DNA of 64,000 nucleotides, from contig NZ_OMPE01000009.1 in NCBI RefSeq assembly GCF_900312815.1, positions 1,302,001 to 1,366,000 on the forward strand. Direction: 5' to 3'. The position numbers and the translations under genes were made by a program. This document shows, in pieces, positions 9,728 through 18,389 of this stretch. Position 1 is the first letter of the stretch, and each line of letters opens with the position of its first letter. This DNA is from Aquimarina sp. AU474. Lineage in GTDB: Bacteria; Bacteroidota; Bacteroidia; Flavobacteriales; Flavobacteriaceae. The notes beneath the pieces were generated by a model, which worked only from the letters and a program-made list of their open reading frames with translations, had not been told where the DNA came from and did not search any database.

Positions 9728-9760
9728 CAAGCCACTCTATTTTGAGTGGCTTGTGCTTTT
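9728..9760 (+). terminator. Terminator-like hairpin after the M43 protease gene
   Basis: A 10-bp perfect stem, CAAGCCACTC (9728-9737) with its complement at 9744-9753, a 6-base loop and a T-rich tail GTGCTTTTT. Confidence 0.75.
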
Positions 9761-9773
9761 TATAACATAAATA

Positions 9774-9808
9774 TTTGGAAATATAATTTTTTATTCTACA
9801 TTTGTAGA
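9774..9808 (+). promoter_or_regulatory. blaI-type promoter with overlapping operator dyad
   Basis: TTTG at 9774-9777 and TACATTTG at 9797-9804 are separated by 19 bases, matching the Bacteroidota -33/-7 layout. The dyad TCTACA-TT-TGTAGA at 9795-9808 contains the TACA-nn-TGTA core known for BlaI/MecI operators and covers the whole -7 element. Repressor binding would therefore block the promoter, which implies autorepression of the pair downstream. Confidence 0.75.
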
Positions 9809-9831
9809 GTTAATTCTAATTAAGTAGAGCA

Positions 9832-10203
9832 ATGCAATTATCTAAAGCAGAAGAACAATTAATGAAATACCTCTGGAAATTAGACAAAGCTTTTATGAAA
9901 GACTTGTTGGATGCTTATCCAGAACCCAAACCTGCTACTACGACTGTTGCAACATTGCTGAAGCGAATGCAGGATAAAGATTTTGTTGATTATACTTTGT
10001 ATGGAAAATCTCGAGAATATTATCCTTTGGTAAAAAAAACAGATTACTTTTCGAAGCATGTAAATGGCTTAATTAAGAATTTTTTTAATGATTCGGCTTC
10101 TCAGTTTGCCTCATTTTTTACCTCTGAGACTAATTTGTCTACTACAGAATTAGAAGAACTAAAAAAGATTGTAGATCAACAAATTAAAAAGCAACAACAA
10201 TGA
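9832..10203 (+). CDS. BlaI/MecI/CopY family repressor
   Basis: A 123-residue winged-helix repressor. The N-terminal segment LSKAEEQLMKYLWKLDKAFMKDLLDAYPEPKPATTTVATLLKRMQDK is typical of the family, and the C-terminal part carries the dimerisation helices and the protease-sensitive region. It overlaps the following BlaR1-type gene by four bases (ATGA), the classic blaI-blaR1 arrangement. An operator-like dyad overlaps its promoter. No beta-lactamase gene is nearby, so the regulon is something other than beta-lactam resistance, or lies elsewhere. Confidence 0.9.
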   Translation: MQLSKAEEQLMKYLWKLDKAFMKDLLDAYPEPKPATTTVATLLKRMQDKDFVDYTLYGKSREYYPLVKKTDYFSKHVNGLIKNFFNDSASQFASFFTSETNLSTTELEELKKIVDQQIKKQQQ

Positions 10204-12200
10204 TAGCCTATTTAATCAAATCGACACTTTGCTTATTGGTTTTAGGATCTTTTTATAAGCTATTTCTTGAAAAAGAGAAAGTCCATAATCTCAAAAGGTA
10301 TTATCTCATTTTTAGTATTTTATTTGCTTATACCATTCCTTTTATTACGATAACATATGAAAAGGAAGTATATATAAACCCTCAAGATATAATTGCTGCA
10401 TCAGAGATAATAGTAACACCTACGTATGTTACTAAGGTTCATGATATTACGGTAGAATCAATAAATTATGTACCCATTCTTTTATGGAGTTTGTATAGTA
10501 TAGGGTTTATAATTTTTGGATTTAGATTTACTAAAAACTTGTACAGTCTTAATAAAAAAGTGAGGAAGAATGAAAAGTTAAAGGAATCCTCTCATACTAA
10601 TGTTTTATTAAGAGATGCCGTAGTTCCTTATACTTTTTTGAAATATATCTTTGTTCCTAAAGCCGAATTTTTACAAAAGTCGATTCCAGAAGAAGTACTT
10701 TTTCATGAAAAAGCACATGTACATCAAAAACATACACTAGATATACTGTTTGTAGAGGTGTTGCAAGTTGTTTTTTGGTTTAACCCGTTACTTTTTTGGC
10801 TCAAAAAAGCAATTAAGTTAAATCATGAATTTCTTGCAGACCAGACCGTATTGAAACATCAGTTTTCGATACAACGATATGTCAATCTACTTGTTAATTA
10901 TCCAACCAGTTCTAATCAGGCTGCATTAACAAGTACTATTAATTATTCATTAACCAAAAAACGATTACAAATGATGACGAAAGAATTTTCGAAAAAAAGA
11001 GTTACTCTTAAATTATTGGCAGTAGTACCTACTCTGTTATTATGCCTGTTGTTCTTCAACAATGAGATAATTGCTCAGGAAAAGAACAATTGGAGGTATA
11101 GTAAAACGAACAGCAGTCAGGATAAAGAAATTGAGATTAGAATAAAAAATGAACAAATTAGGGTTAATGGTTCTTCTGTTACTTTAGACAATCTTTCTAA
11201 TACGATAGATACTATTACCCAAGAATGGGAGGATAGTGAATTAACTGGTTTTAACTTTGATGTTAAACTACAGAATGTAGATCAAAAATTTGTGGATAAA
11301 ATTAATGAAGTATATAGATCTACAAGGTTGTATAAGGCAAATCCTGATGGTCATGATTTGGTTCCACCAAAACCGCCAATGCCACCTTCTCCAAAAGTAA
11401 TAAAAGGAGAGCCTAGCAATATTCCACCACCAGCACCCAAGGTAAGAAAGGGAGAAAAAAGTACTATTCCAACCCCTCCTAAAGCACCTTCTTATGAAGA
11501 ATCAGAAAGAGAAGAAATGATGGAAGCAATACAAGAGGAAAGAGAAACTCTTGCAATGGAAGCCATGGAGCAGGCTGAGGTGGCTAGAGAAGAAGCTGAA
11601 ATAATGCGTGAAAGATCACAAAGTGCAAAACAAAGAGCGAATCAACTTGCCAGAGAAGCAGTTAGGGAACAGGTTGAAAAAACAAGAATCCAGGCCGAAG
11701 AACATGCTCAGATTGCTTCTTTAAAAGCGATAGAACAGTCTATGTTAGCACATGAAAGAACTCTAGAAATTCAAAAAAGAAGTGCAAAAAATAAGAAAGA
11801 AAATCGAAAAGAATTATTAGAAGAATTAAAAGTCGCTCATAAAGCGGCTGCAGAAGCAAGAAAAGCAGCCGTAAAATCACAACAAAAAGCCAGAAGAGTT
11901 CAATCGGAAGCAAGAAAAGAAGCTATGAAAGTACAATTAGAGGCTCGTAAAGCTGCAATGATGGCACAACAAGAAGCTCGTAAAGCAGCAATGGTGGCAC
12001 AACGGGAGGCCTTTAGATCTAAAGCTTATTCGAGAGGAGAGTTTATTAAAAAAATGGATGATAAAGGAGCAGAGTTTTATTATAAAGGAAAACGTATTTC
12101 CTCTGAAGAAGCACGTAGATTAATAAATGATGCTACTGAGAACTTGTCTATAAATTCAAAAACAAAAAATGGCAAGACTGTAGTTAAAATCAAAAATTAA
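10200..12200 (+). CDS. BlaR1-type M56 membrane metallopeptidase with long Ala/Glu/Lys coiled coil
   Basis: A 666-residue sensor protease. There are several N-terminal membrane helices (about 2-20, 33-52, 86-110) and a cytoplasmic M56 zinc-peptidase region with HEKAH at 169-173 and a downstream NHEFLADQTVL. A further membrane helix lies near 268-290 (LLAVVPTLLLCLLFFNN). The outer part is unusual: a short folded region, a proline-rich stretch around 385-430 (PPKPPMPPSPK), then roughly 170 residues (about 435-605) rich in Ala, Glu, Lys and Arg that predict a long coiled coil with EARKAAM-type repeats. A small C-terminal domain (FIKKMDDKGAEFYYKGKRIS) follows. By analogy with BlaR1, it would cleave the BlaI-like partner on an envelope signal. 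Confidence 0.87.
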   Translation: MIAYLIKSTLCLLVLGSFYKLFLEKEKVHNLKRYYLIFSILFAYTIPFITITYEKEVYINPQDIIAASEIIVTPTYVTKVHDITVESINYVPILLWSLYSIGFIIFGFRFTKNLYSLNKKVRKNEKLKESSHTNVLLRDAVVPYTFLKYIFVPKAEFLQKSIPEEVLFHEKAHVHQKHTLDILFVEVLQVVFWFNPLLFWLKKAIKLNHEFLADQTVLKHQFSIQRYVNLLVNYPTSSNQAALTSTINYSLTKKRLQMMTKEFSKKRVTLKLLAVVPTLLLCLLFFNNEIIAQEKNNWRYSKTNSSQDKEIEIRIKNEQIRVNGSSVTLDNLSNTIDTITQEWEDSELTGFNFDVKLQNVDQKFVDKINEVYRSTRLYKANPDGHDLVPPKPPMPPSPKVIKGEPSNIPPPAPKVRKGEKSTIPTPPKAPSYEESEREEMMEAIQEERETLAMEAMEQAEVAREEAEIMRERSQSAKQRANQLAREAVREQVEKTRIQAEEHAQIASLKAIEQSMLAHERTLEIQKRSAKNKKENRKELLEELKVAHKAAAEARKAAVKSQQKARRVQSEARKEAMKVQLEARKAAMMAQQEARKAAMVAQREAFRSKAYSRGEFIKKMDDKGAEFYYKGKRISSEEARRLINDATENLSINSKTKNGKTVVKIKN

Positions 12201-12254
12201 ATAAATATCATATAATCGCTTTTATATAGAGTTTTAATATTATAAAAATTACCT

Positions 12255-12279
12255 AAAACCTCGCTTAGCGAGGTTTTTT
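12255..12279 (+). terminator. Rho-independent terminator after the blaR1-type gene
   Basis: Stem CCTCGC/GCGAGG (12259-12264 with 12268-12273) with a 3-base loop, preceded by AAAA and followed by T6. Confidence 0.85.
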
Positions 12280-12337
12280 GTGCAACAAAAGGTTACAATT
12301 CAACGTTCTAAAAGAATCAATCAAAAACCCTTAGATT

Positions 12338-13438
12338 ATGATTAAACGTTTTTTTATACTCTGCTCAGGAGCGGATGCAGATATTTTGGAGAGTTGTTCT
12401 AACGGAGAACAAAATAAATATGCCGGAATAGGCGCTACAGTTTTTTTTACCGCCGTAATGGCTTTCATTGCGGCAAGTTATGCACTATATACTGTATTTG
12501 ACAATTATTTTACAGCTGCTTTTTTTGGTTTGATATGGGGATTATTAATCTTTAATTTGGATCGATTTATTGTTTCTACGATCAAGAAAAAAGATAATTT
12601 TATGGATGAACTTTTGCAGGCTTCTCCTAGAATTGTTTTGGCCATAATCATAGCGGTTGTAATTTCTAAACCTCTAGAATTAAAGATTTTCGAAAAAGAA
12701 ATAGATAGGGTCTTATTAGAACAAAAGAATGATTACACGCTAGCTAATAAAGAGCAAATTGCGACACAATTTACACCGGCAATCATTGCAATCGATGAAG
12801 AAATAAGTTCTTTAAAGCAAGAAGTTGTCACTAGAGAGACCGAAGTAAATGATTTGTACGAAACCTATATTGCCGAAGCCGAAGGAAGAAAAGGTACAGA
12901 GATTATAGGTAAAGGACCAGTATATAAGGAAAAAAGAGAAAAACATGATGCTGCATTGGCGGCATTGGTAGAGTTAAAAAAGACAAATACAGATAAGGTT
13001 ATTTCTTTAGAAACTCAAAAAACAGAGTTGGCTGCTGCATATGAAGAACAGGTGGATACTTCGCAACCTATAATTGATAATTTTGATGGTTTAATGGCAC
13101 GTGTAAATGCATTAGGTGAGTTACCATGGCTGCCAAGTTTCTTTATATTTTTATTGTTTTTGGCTATTGAAACTTCTCCAATTTTTGCAAAATTACTATC
13201 TCCAAAAGGAGAGTATGATTTTAAATTAGATGATGCAGAAGGTGAGATCAAAAATTGGGTCGAGCAAAAAGAAGCACAACGTAAAGTAGTATTGCAAACG
13301 GATTTCACTATCAATGATAAGGTATATGGAGACCTTACCGAAGAGGAAGAGCTGTATGCTTATAAAAAGAAAATTGCTCGCGAAATGATGAAAAAACAGC
13401 AAGACGCGTTTTATAAACGACAAACAGGAATACTATAA
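12338..13438 (+). CDS. DUF4407 membrane protein
   Basis: A 366-residue protein matching the DUF4407 pattern, whose function is unknown. The N terminus contains the family-like FFILCSGADADILESC, followed by membrane helices at about 32-52, 57-77 and 100-118. A long charged helical region (about 120-255), probably coiled coil, precedes a final membrane helix at about 262-282 (FFIFLLFLAIETSPIFAKL). It is transcribed alone after a terminator and converges with the hydroxyproline operon, so its context gives no functional hint. Confidence 0.8.
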   Translation: MIKRFFILCSGADADILESCSNGEQNKYAGIGATVFFTAVMAFIAASYALYTVFDNYFTAAFFGLIWGLLIFNLDRFIVSTIKKKDNFMDELLQASPRIVLAIIIAVVISKPLELKIFEKEIDRVLLEQKNDYTLANKEQIATQFTPAIIAIDEEISSLKQEVVTRETEVNDLYETYIAEAEGRKGTEIIGKGPVYKEKREKHDAALAALVELKKTNTDKVISLETQKTELAAAYEEQVDTSQPIIDNFDGLMARVNALGELPWLPSFFIFLLFLAIETSPIFAKLLSPKGEYDFKLDDAEGEIKNWVEQKEAQRKVVLQTDFTINDKVYGDLTEEEELYAYKKKIAREMMKKQQDAFYKRQTGIL

Positions 13439-13458
13439 TTTATAATTAAAGAGCAGTT

Positions 13459-14706
13459 TTAGAATTTCCTATCTGGATGATATGGACTTATATCGAGAGA
13501 TGGTTTTATCCCTGAAACAATTTCAGATACTATTTTACCGGTAGATGGCCCCATGCTCCAACCCATCATAGCATGACCAGTAGCTATAGTAAGGTTTGTA
13601 CAATTGGATGACTTTCCGATATAAGGCATGCCATCAGGAGTCACTGGTCTTAATCCACTAGCTGCACCATCTTTTTCTTGAGTTGTTAATACAATATCTC
13701 TATAATAATGTTTGGTGGCATTTGCTATGGCTTCAATTCTAACTTTATTAATGTGATGATTGATGCCAGCGATTTCCATAGTTCCGGCAAAACGCGTAAA
13801 TCCCTGCATAGGGGTTACGGCTACTTTTGCTTCTGCTAAAATAGCAGGGATAGTTATACCGAAATCCCTTTCAGAATCTATTCTATAACCTTTACCTGCT
13901 TCTAGTAACAATCTAATTCCTAGTTTTTTGCTTAATAATTTGGACCACGATCCAGCGGCAAGTACAAATTCATCGGCAACATAGATGTTTGCAGCGGTAC
14001 TCATCGAAGATATTTTTTCGTTTTTAATAGAGATATCTTGAATCTTTTCATTTTTCTGAAATACTACTCCATTGGATTTTAAATACGTTTTCATTTCTTC
14101 CATGAAAATATGGGGTGTGGTATGGGCATCACATTCATACATAACAGCACCTTTGGCTTGTATATTAGTATCGGGTTGTAGTCGTTTTAACTCTTCAGAG
14201 GAAATTTCTCGTACAGGTAACCCTTCTTTTTTTGCGACTTCGGCTACCCTTATTTCTTCTTCCAACATTTTTTCAGTCTGGCAAATCATTAATAACCCTT
14301 TTTGTTCCAACTGAAACTTGAATTTTTCTGTTTTTTTAATTTCAGAATACAAATCTCTACCTAATAAGGCGATATCCTTGATTGCTGTTATACCGCGATT
14401 CACATTTTTAACAGAACAAGAGGAGTTAAAAGCCCAAGTCCAACGTAAAAAATCAGGATCAAGCCTGGGTTTTATATACAACGGGCTTTTTGGATTGAAC
14501 ATCCATTTCAATCCTTTTTTCATTACTCCAGGAGCAGCAAGAGGAATGATATGACTAGGAGATAGATAACCTGCATTTATATAAGAAGCGCCAAAATCCA
14601 TTGAAGATTGATCAATAACAGTTACTTGGTGTCCTTCTTTGTACAAATAATATGCAGAACAAAGACCGATGATTCCACCGCCAATAATGATAATACTTTT
14701 ACTCAT
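13459..14706 (-). CDS. DadA-type FAD-dependent D-amino acid (D-hydroxyproline) dehydrogenase
   Basis: A 415-residue FAD oxidoreductase of the DAO/DadA family. The Rossmann motif GGGIIGLCSAYYLYKEGH sits at residues 8-25 and the C-terminal FAD region contains GLRPVTPDGMPYIG and GHAMMGWSMGPSTGK. It is the last gene of a minus-strand operon whose other members are a hydroxyproline epimerase, a deaminase and a semialdehyde dehydrogenase. It therefore most likely oxidises cis-4-hydroxy-D-proline to pyrroline-4-hydroxy-2-carboxylate. The assignment rests on family plus context; the sequence alone would only give a D-amino acid dehydrogenase. Confidence 0.85.
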   Translation of the reverse strand: MSKSIIIIGGGIIGLCSAYYLYKEGHQVTVIDQSSMDFGASYINAGYLSPSHIIPLAAPGVMKKGLKWMFNPKSPLYIKPRLDPDFLRWTWAFNSSCSVKNVNRGITAIKDIALLGRDLYSEIKKTEKFKFQLEQKGLLMICQTEKMLEEEIRVAEVAKKEGLPVREISSEELKRLQPDTNIQAKGAVMYECDAHTTPHIFMEEMKTYLKSNGVVFQKNEKIQDISIKNEKISSMSTAANIYVADEFVLAAGSWSKLLSKKLGIRLLLEAGKGYRIDSERDFGITIPAILAEAKVAVTPMQGFTRFAGTMEIAGINHHINKVRIEAIANATKHYYRDIVLTTQEKDGAASGLRPVTPDGMPYIGKSSNCTNLTIATGHAMMGWSMGPSTGKIVSEIVSGIKPSLDISPYHPDRKF

Positions 14707-14750
14707 ATTTAAAAATACTATAATAAACTCTTAGATACAATTGTACTAGT

Positions 14751-15761
14751 TTATATAACCCTAAATCCATGTGCATAAGGATCGTCTTGATCGTCGATAA
14801 TGATTGTGTTGTACCCATAGATTTTTGCCCATCCTTGTATACTAGGTACAATTGCTTTTTTATCGCCTATTGTAGTTTCCATTGCTATTCTACCTATAAA
14901 AGTGCTACCTATAAAACTTTCATGAACGAATTCATCCCCTTGATTTAATTTTCCTTTTGAATACAATTGCGCCATTCGCGCAGATGTACCTGTACCGCAA
15001 GGTGAACGATCAATGGCCTTGTCACCGTAAAAAACAGCATTTCTACCAGATGATTGTGGATGTATAGGGGCACCAGTCCATAGTATATGACTTACATCTC
15101 TAATGGTTTCATTTTCGGGATGAATAAACGCATTAGGGTATTTCTCATTTATTAAATCACGTAATACCCTAGAGTACTGGATTAATTTATTCGCGGTATA
15201 GTTCTGTACACCTTCAAAATTTTTCTGCGGATCAATAATGGCATAAAAATTACCTCCATAAGCAACATCAAAAATAAGTTCTCCTAGTTCAGGAGAGGTA
15301 ATCGTTAATTCCTCTGCGGCAAGATAAGATTTTACATTTTTAAGCTTTACCCAATCTACTTTATTGCCAACCTTTTGATATTCGATTTCTACCAATCCAG
15401 CGGGAGCTTCCATTCTTATTTTACCAGGGATCTTGGGTGTGATTAATCCTTCTTCGATAGCAATAGTTATTGTGCCAATAGTACCATGACCACACATAGG
15501 CAAACACCCCGAAGTCTCAATAAATAAAATAGCAAAGTCATTTTTTGAATCATGAGGTTCAAACAAGAAACTCCCACTCATCATATCATGTCCTCTAGGT
15601 TCAAACATTAACCCTTGCCGTATCCAGTCATATTCTTTAAGAAAATGCTGACGCTTTTCACTCATTGTATTGCCAATGAGGTGAGGTCGTCCTGTAGTTA
15701 CTACTCTTACTGGATTGCCACAAGTATGTCCATCGATGCATTTAAATGATGTTCTTGCCAT
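14751..15761 (-). CDS. 4-hydroxyproline 2-epimerase (proline racemase family)
   Basis: 336 residues. It interconverts trans-4-hydroxy-L-proline and cis-4-hydroxy-D-proline. Both catalytic cysteines are present: C90 in MCGHGTIG and C255 in SPCGTGTSA. The proline-racemase-like dehydratases replace one of them, so epimerase is favoured. The start is set at ATG 15761, one base after the stop of the upstream dehydrogenase gene, where MARTSFKCIDGHTCGNPVR matches the family N terminus; a longer frame to 15824 would overlap the upstream gene. This is the first chemical step of the pathway. Confidence 0.9.
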   Translation of the reverse strand: MARTSFKCIDGHTCGNPVRVVTTGRPHLIGNTMSEKRQHFLKEYDWIRQGLMFEPRGHDMMSGSFLFEPHDSKNDFAILFIETSGCLPMCGHGTIGTITIAIEEGLITPKIPGKIRMEAPAGLVEIEYQKVGNKVDWVKLKNVKSYLAAEELTITSPELGELIFDVAYGGNFYAIIDPQKNFEGVQNYTANKLIQYSRVLRDLINEKYPNAFIHPENETIRDVSHILWTGAPIHPQSSGRNAVFYGDKAIDRSPCGTGTSARMAQLYSKGKLNQGDEFVHESFIGSTFIGRIAMETTIGDKKAIVPSIQGWAKIYGYNTIIIDDQDDPYAHGFRVI

Positions 15762-15762
15762 A

Positions 15763-17346
15763 TTAGATAGAATTCTGTGTTTGTTTGCCATTGATTTGCC
15801 TAGAAATAGTAAGCAAATTTTCATTTTTTAATTCATCTGGTAATAAGTTGTTTGGCCAATTTTGATAGCTAAAAGGTCTTACCCAACGCTTTATAGAGTC
15901 AATACCAACTGCAGTAAATCGACTATCCGTAGAGGCTGGATATGGTCCACCGTGAACCATAGCGGCACAAACTTCTACTCCGGTAGGTACTCCATTAAAA
16001 ATAATTCTTCCTACACGGTTTTGTAATGCATCTACTATATTTTTGTGTGCTGTTAGTTCATCATCTTCTGCGAGAATCGTACCTGTAAGTTGACCTTCTA
16101 GATTTGAAATAATTAGAGTCAGCTCATCTGCATCTTTGCATTGTACAACGATAGAAAAAGGCCCAAAAACTTCTTGATGCAAAATTGAGTTGCTAAGAAA
16201 GGTTTTTCCTTCTACTGCAGTAACGGCTTGTCGTGCATGATTGATTGCAACATTATTTGCGTACTCTACAGTTTTTGTTAATCCGTTTTGTTGTAATGCA
16301 TTGGCTTTGTTTTTTTCATAATTACCAATAATATTGGGATGTAGCATGCAAGAAGGTTCTATAGCCGTAATTTCATTAGAAAGTGTTTGTACAAAATTAT
16401 CTAATGCTTCATCTTTTATTCCTAAAATCAGTCCTGGATTAGTACAAAATTGCCCTGCGCCCAAAGTAATGGATTGCGCATAGGTTTTGGCAAGATTCTC
16501 CCCTTTAGTTTGTGCAGCTTTTGGCAAAATAACGACTGGGTTAATGCTTCCCATTTCTGCAAATACTGGTATAGGCTCGAGTCTTTGTCCAGCGAGATCT
16601 AAAAGAGCTCTTCCCGCGCGAATGCTCCCTGTAAATCCTACTGCTTTTACACTAGAATGCTGTACTAATTTCGTTCCTACTTCTATTCCTGAACTATTAA
16701 GATTTGAAAATACTCCATCTGGCATTCCGGTCTTTTTGGCTGCCGTAATAATTGCTGAAGCAATTAACTCTCCTGTCCCGGCATGCATAGGGTGTGATTT
16801 AACAATTACGGGACATCCTGCAGCTAGTGCTGCCGCAGTATCTCCTCCTGCCGTAGAATAAGCTAATGGGAAATTACTAGCTCCAAAAACAACAACAGGA
16901 CCCAGAGGAATAGACATTTTCCGGATGTCGGGTTTTGGCATTGGAGTTCGACTTGGATCTGCAGTATCAATTGTGGCTTCTACCCAAGAGCCTTCTTCAA
17001 CTAAGTTAGCAAAAGTTTTTAGCTGCCCTACAGTTCTTCCTCGCTCTCCTATTGCTCTTCCTTCGGGCAAACCAGTTTCAGAAGTATATGCTTCAATTAA
17101 TTGAGTATCTAATGCCAAAATCTCTTCGGCAATAGTATTTAAAAACGCTGCTTTTTTTTGCCCAGATACTTTTTGGTAAACTTCAAAGGCTTGTGTAGCC
17201 ATTTGAACGGATTTTTCTATTTCTTTTGACGAGGCTTCGTAAAAAATGTGCTCATTTTCAATATTTAACTTAGGATTAAATGTTCTATAAGTGATATCCC
17301 CATTAGAAGAAAGTTGGTTTCCGATGTAATTTTTGCCAGTGATCAT
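15763..17346 (-). CDS. Alpha-ketoglutarate semialdehyde dehydrogenase (ALDH family)
   Basis: A 527-residue aldehyde dehydrogenase of the 2,5-dioxovalerate type. It has the nucleophile C301 in GQFCTNPG, the general-base region FAEMGSINPVV, and the NAD-binding segment VVFGASNFPLAYSTAGGDTA, which is characteristic of the KGSADH branch. It oxidises 2-oxoglutarate semialdehyde to 2-oxoglutarate with NAD(P)+, the last step of hydroxyproline breakdown. It lies 20 bases after the deaminase gene and directly before the epimerase, in one operon. Confidence 0.9.
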   Translation of the reverse strand: MITGKNYIGNQLSSNGDITYRTFNPKLNIENEHIFYEASSKEIEKSVQMATQAFEVYQKVSGQKKAAFLNTIAEEILALDTQLIEAYTSETGLPEGRAIGERGRTVGQLKTFANLVEEGSWVEATIDTADPSRTPMPKPDIRKMSIPLGPVVVFGASNFPLAYSTAGGDTAAALAAGCPVIVKSHPMHAGTGELIASAIITAAKKTGMPDGVFSNLNSSGIEVGTKLVQHSSVKAVGFTGSIRAGRALLDLAGQRLEPIPVFAEMGSINPVVILPKAAQTKGENLAKTYAQSITLGAGQFCTNPGLILGIKDEALDNFVQTLSNEITAIEPSCMLHPNIIGNYEKNKANALQQNGLTKTVEYANNVAINHARQAVTAVEGKTFLSNSILHQEVFGPFSIVVQCKDADELTLIISNLEGQLTGTILAEDDELTAHKNIVDALQNRVGRIIFNGVPTGVEVCAAMVHGGPYPASTDSRFTAVGIDSIKRWVRPFSYQNWPNNLLPDELKNENLLTISRQINGKQTQNSI

Positions 17347-17366
17347 GTTTCGTTGGGTAAAAAAAA

Positions 17367-18284
17367 TTAATTAAGTATTTTACAATTAGATAATTGAGGT
17401 CTGGTTTTTAGTCCATTTTCAATGATTTCCAGTACTTTCTTACGCTCTTCACCTACAAGTGGTAATCGAGGTGCACGTACGTTTTCAGTTCCTATGCCTG
17501 TAGCTACTTCTGCCAATTTTATGTTCTGTACTAATTTAGAGTTAATATCTAATTCTAGCAAGGGTAAAAACCATCTGTAAATAGCAATTGCTTCTTTAAT
17601 CTTTCCTGCTTTTTGAAGTTCGTAAATGGCTACTGTTTCATTAGGAAAAGCATCTACTAATCCAGCGACCCAACCATCTGCTCCCATTAGTAAACTTTCT
17701 AGGGCGAGTGTATCAACTCCGCTCAAAATTTTTAATCGATCTCCAAATCGATTTTTAATTCGGGTAACATTAGAAATATCTCGAGTCGATTCTTTTACAG
17801 CTTGTATATTATCTAATTTCAATAACTCTTCAAACATGTCCAATGTCACTTCAATTTTATAATCAACAGGATTATTATATACCATTATCGGTAAATCCGT
17901 ACTATTAGCGATTTCTTTAAAATAAGTTACTGTTTCTCTATCTCCGGCTTTATATCTCATTGGAGGAAGCATCATCAAACCATTAGCTCCATCTTCGTGG
18001 GCTTTTTTTACGGCAGCAATAGCTCCTTTTGTTGTTTGCTCGGCTATATTAATAATCACAGGAACTTTGTTTTTAACAATGTCTACTGTTGTCTTAACCA
18101 ATGTGCTTTTTTCGTCTTCGGTCAAGGTACTTGCTTCACCTAAGGTACCACCGAGTATAATCCCATGTACTCCAGCTTCTAATTGTGCATTAATATTTAC
18201 TTCGAACATTTTTAAATCCAAAGTGTCCTGATCGGTAAATTTTGTGGTCACCGCAGGCATTACGCCTTCCCAATGTATTGCCAT
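17367..18284 (-). CDS. DHDPS-family lyase, probable pyrroline-4-hydroxy-2-carboxylate deaminase
   Basis: A 305-residue TIM-barrel aldolase/lyase of the DapA/NAL family. Schiff-base K164 lies in QAVKESTRDIS, Y136 in YNNPVDY, and GGTLGEASTLT at 45-55 is the substrate carboxylate loop. Context (epimerase, D-amino acid dehydrogenase, KGSADH) points to deamination of pyrroline-4-hydroxy-2-carboxylate to 2-oxoglutarate semialdehyde rather than lysine biosynthesis. It is the first gene of the operon, divergent from an AraC regulator. Confidence 0.88.
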   Translation of the reverse strand: MAIHWEGVMPAVTTKFTDQDTLDLKMFEVNINAQLEAGVHGIILGGTLGEASTLTEDEKSTLVKTTVDIVKNKVPVIINIAEQTTKGAIAAVKKAHEDGANGLMMLPPMRYKAGDRETVTYFKEIANSTDLPIMVYNNPVDYKIEVTLDMFEELLKLDNIQAVKESTRDISNVTRIKNRFGDRLKILSGVDTLALESLLMGADGWVAGLVDAFPNETVAIYELQKAGKIKEAIAIYRWFLPLLELDINSKLVQNIKLAEVATGIGTENVRAPRLPLVGEERKKVLEIIENGLKTRPQLSNCKILN

Positions 18285-18299
18285 AATTTATGTTTTGAT

Positions 18300-18307
18300 C
18301 AAAGGTA
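18300..18307 (-). promoter_or_regulatory. -7 element of the hydroxyproline operon
   Basis: On the minus strand, TACCTTTG fits TAnnTTTG, 15 bases before the first start codon of the operon. No clear TTG is seen at the expected upstream spacing, as might be expected for an activator-dependent promoter. The 105-bp divergent gap must also hold the AraC promoter. Confidence 0.5.
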
Positions 18308-18389
18308 TTGTGAATATGAAGGGTGAAATATCTATAAATTATCTAATTATGATACTATTTTACCTTTAATATGCGTTTTTGTAAATTTA

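Noticed and set aside
9832..12200. The BlaI/BlaR1 pair as a beta-lactam resistance locus
   Set aside because: No beta-lactamase or PBP2a gene is adjacent and the BlaR1-type protein lacks a visible penicillin-binding sensor domain.
15762..15824. Upstream Met for the hydroxyproline epimerase
   Set aside because: It overlaps the dehydrogenase gene, and the family N terminus begins at 15761.
17367..18284. Dihydrodipicolinate synthase of lysine synthesis
   Set aside because: The operon context is hydroxyproline breakdown; the family also contains the required deaminase.
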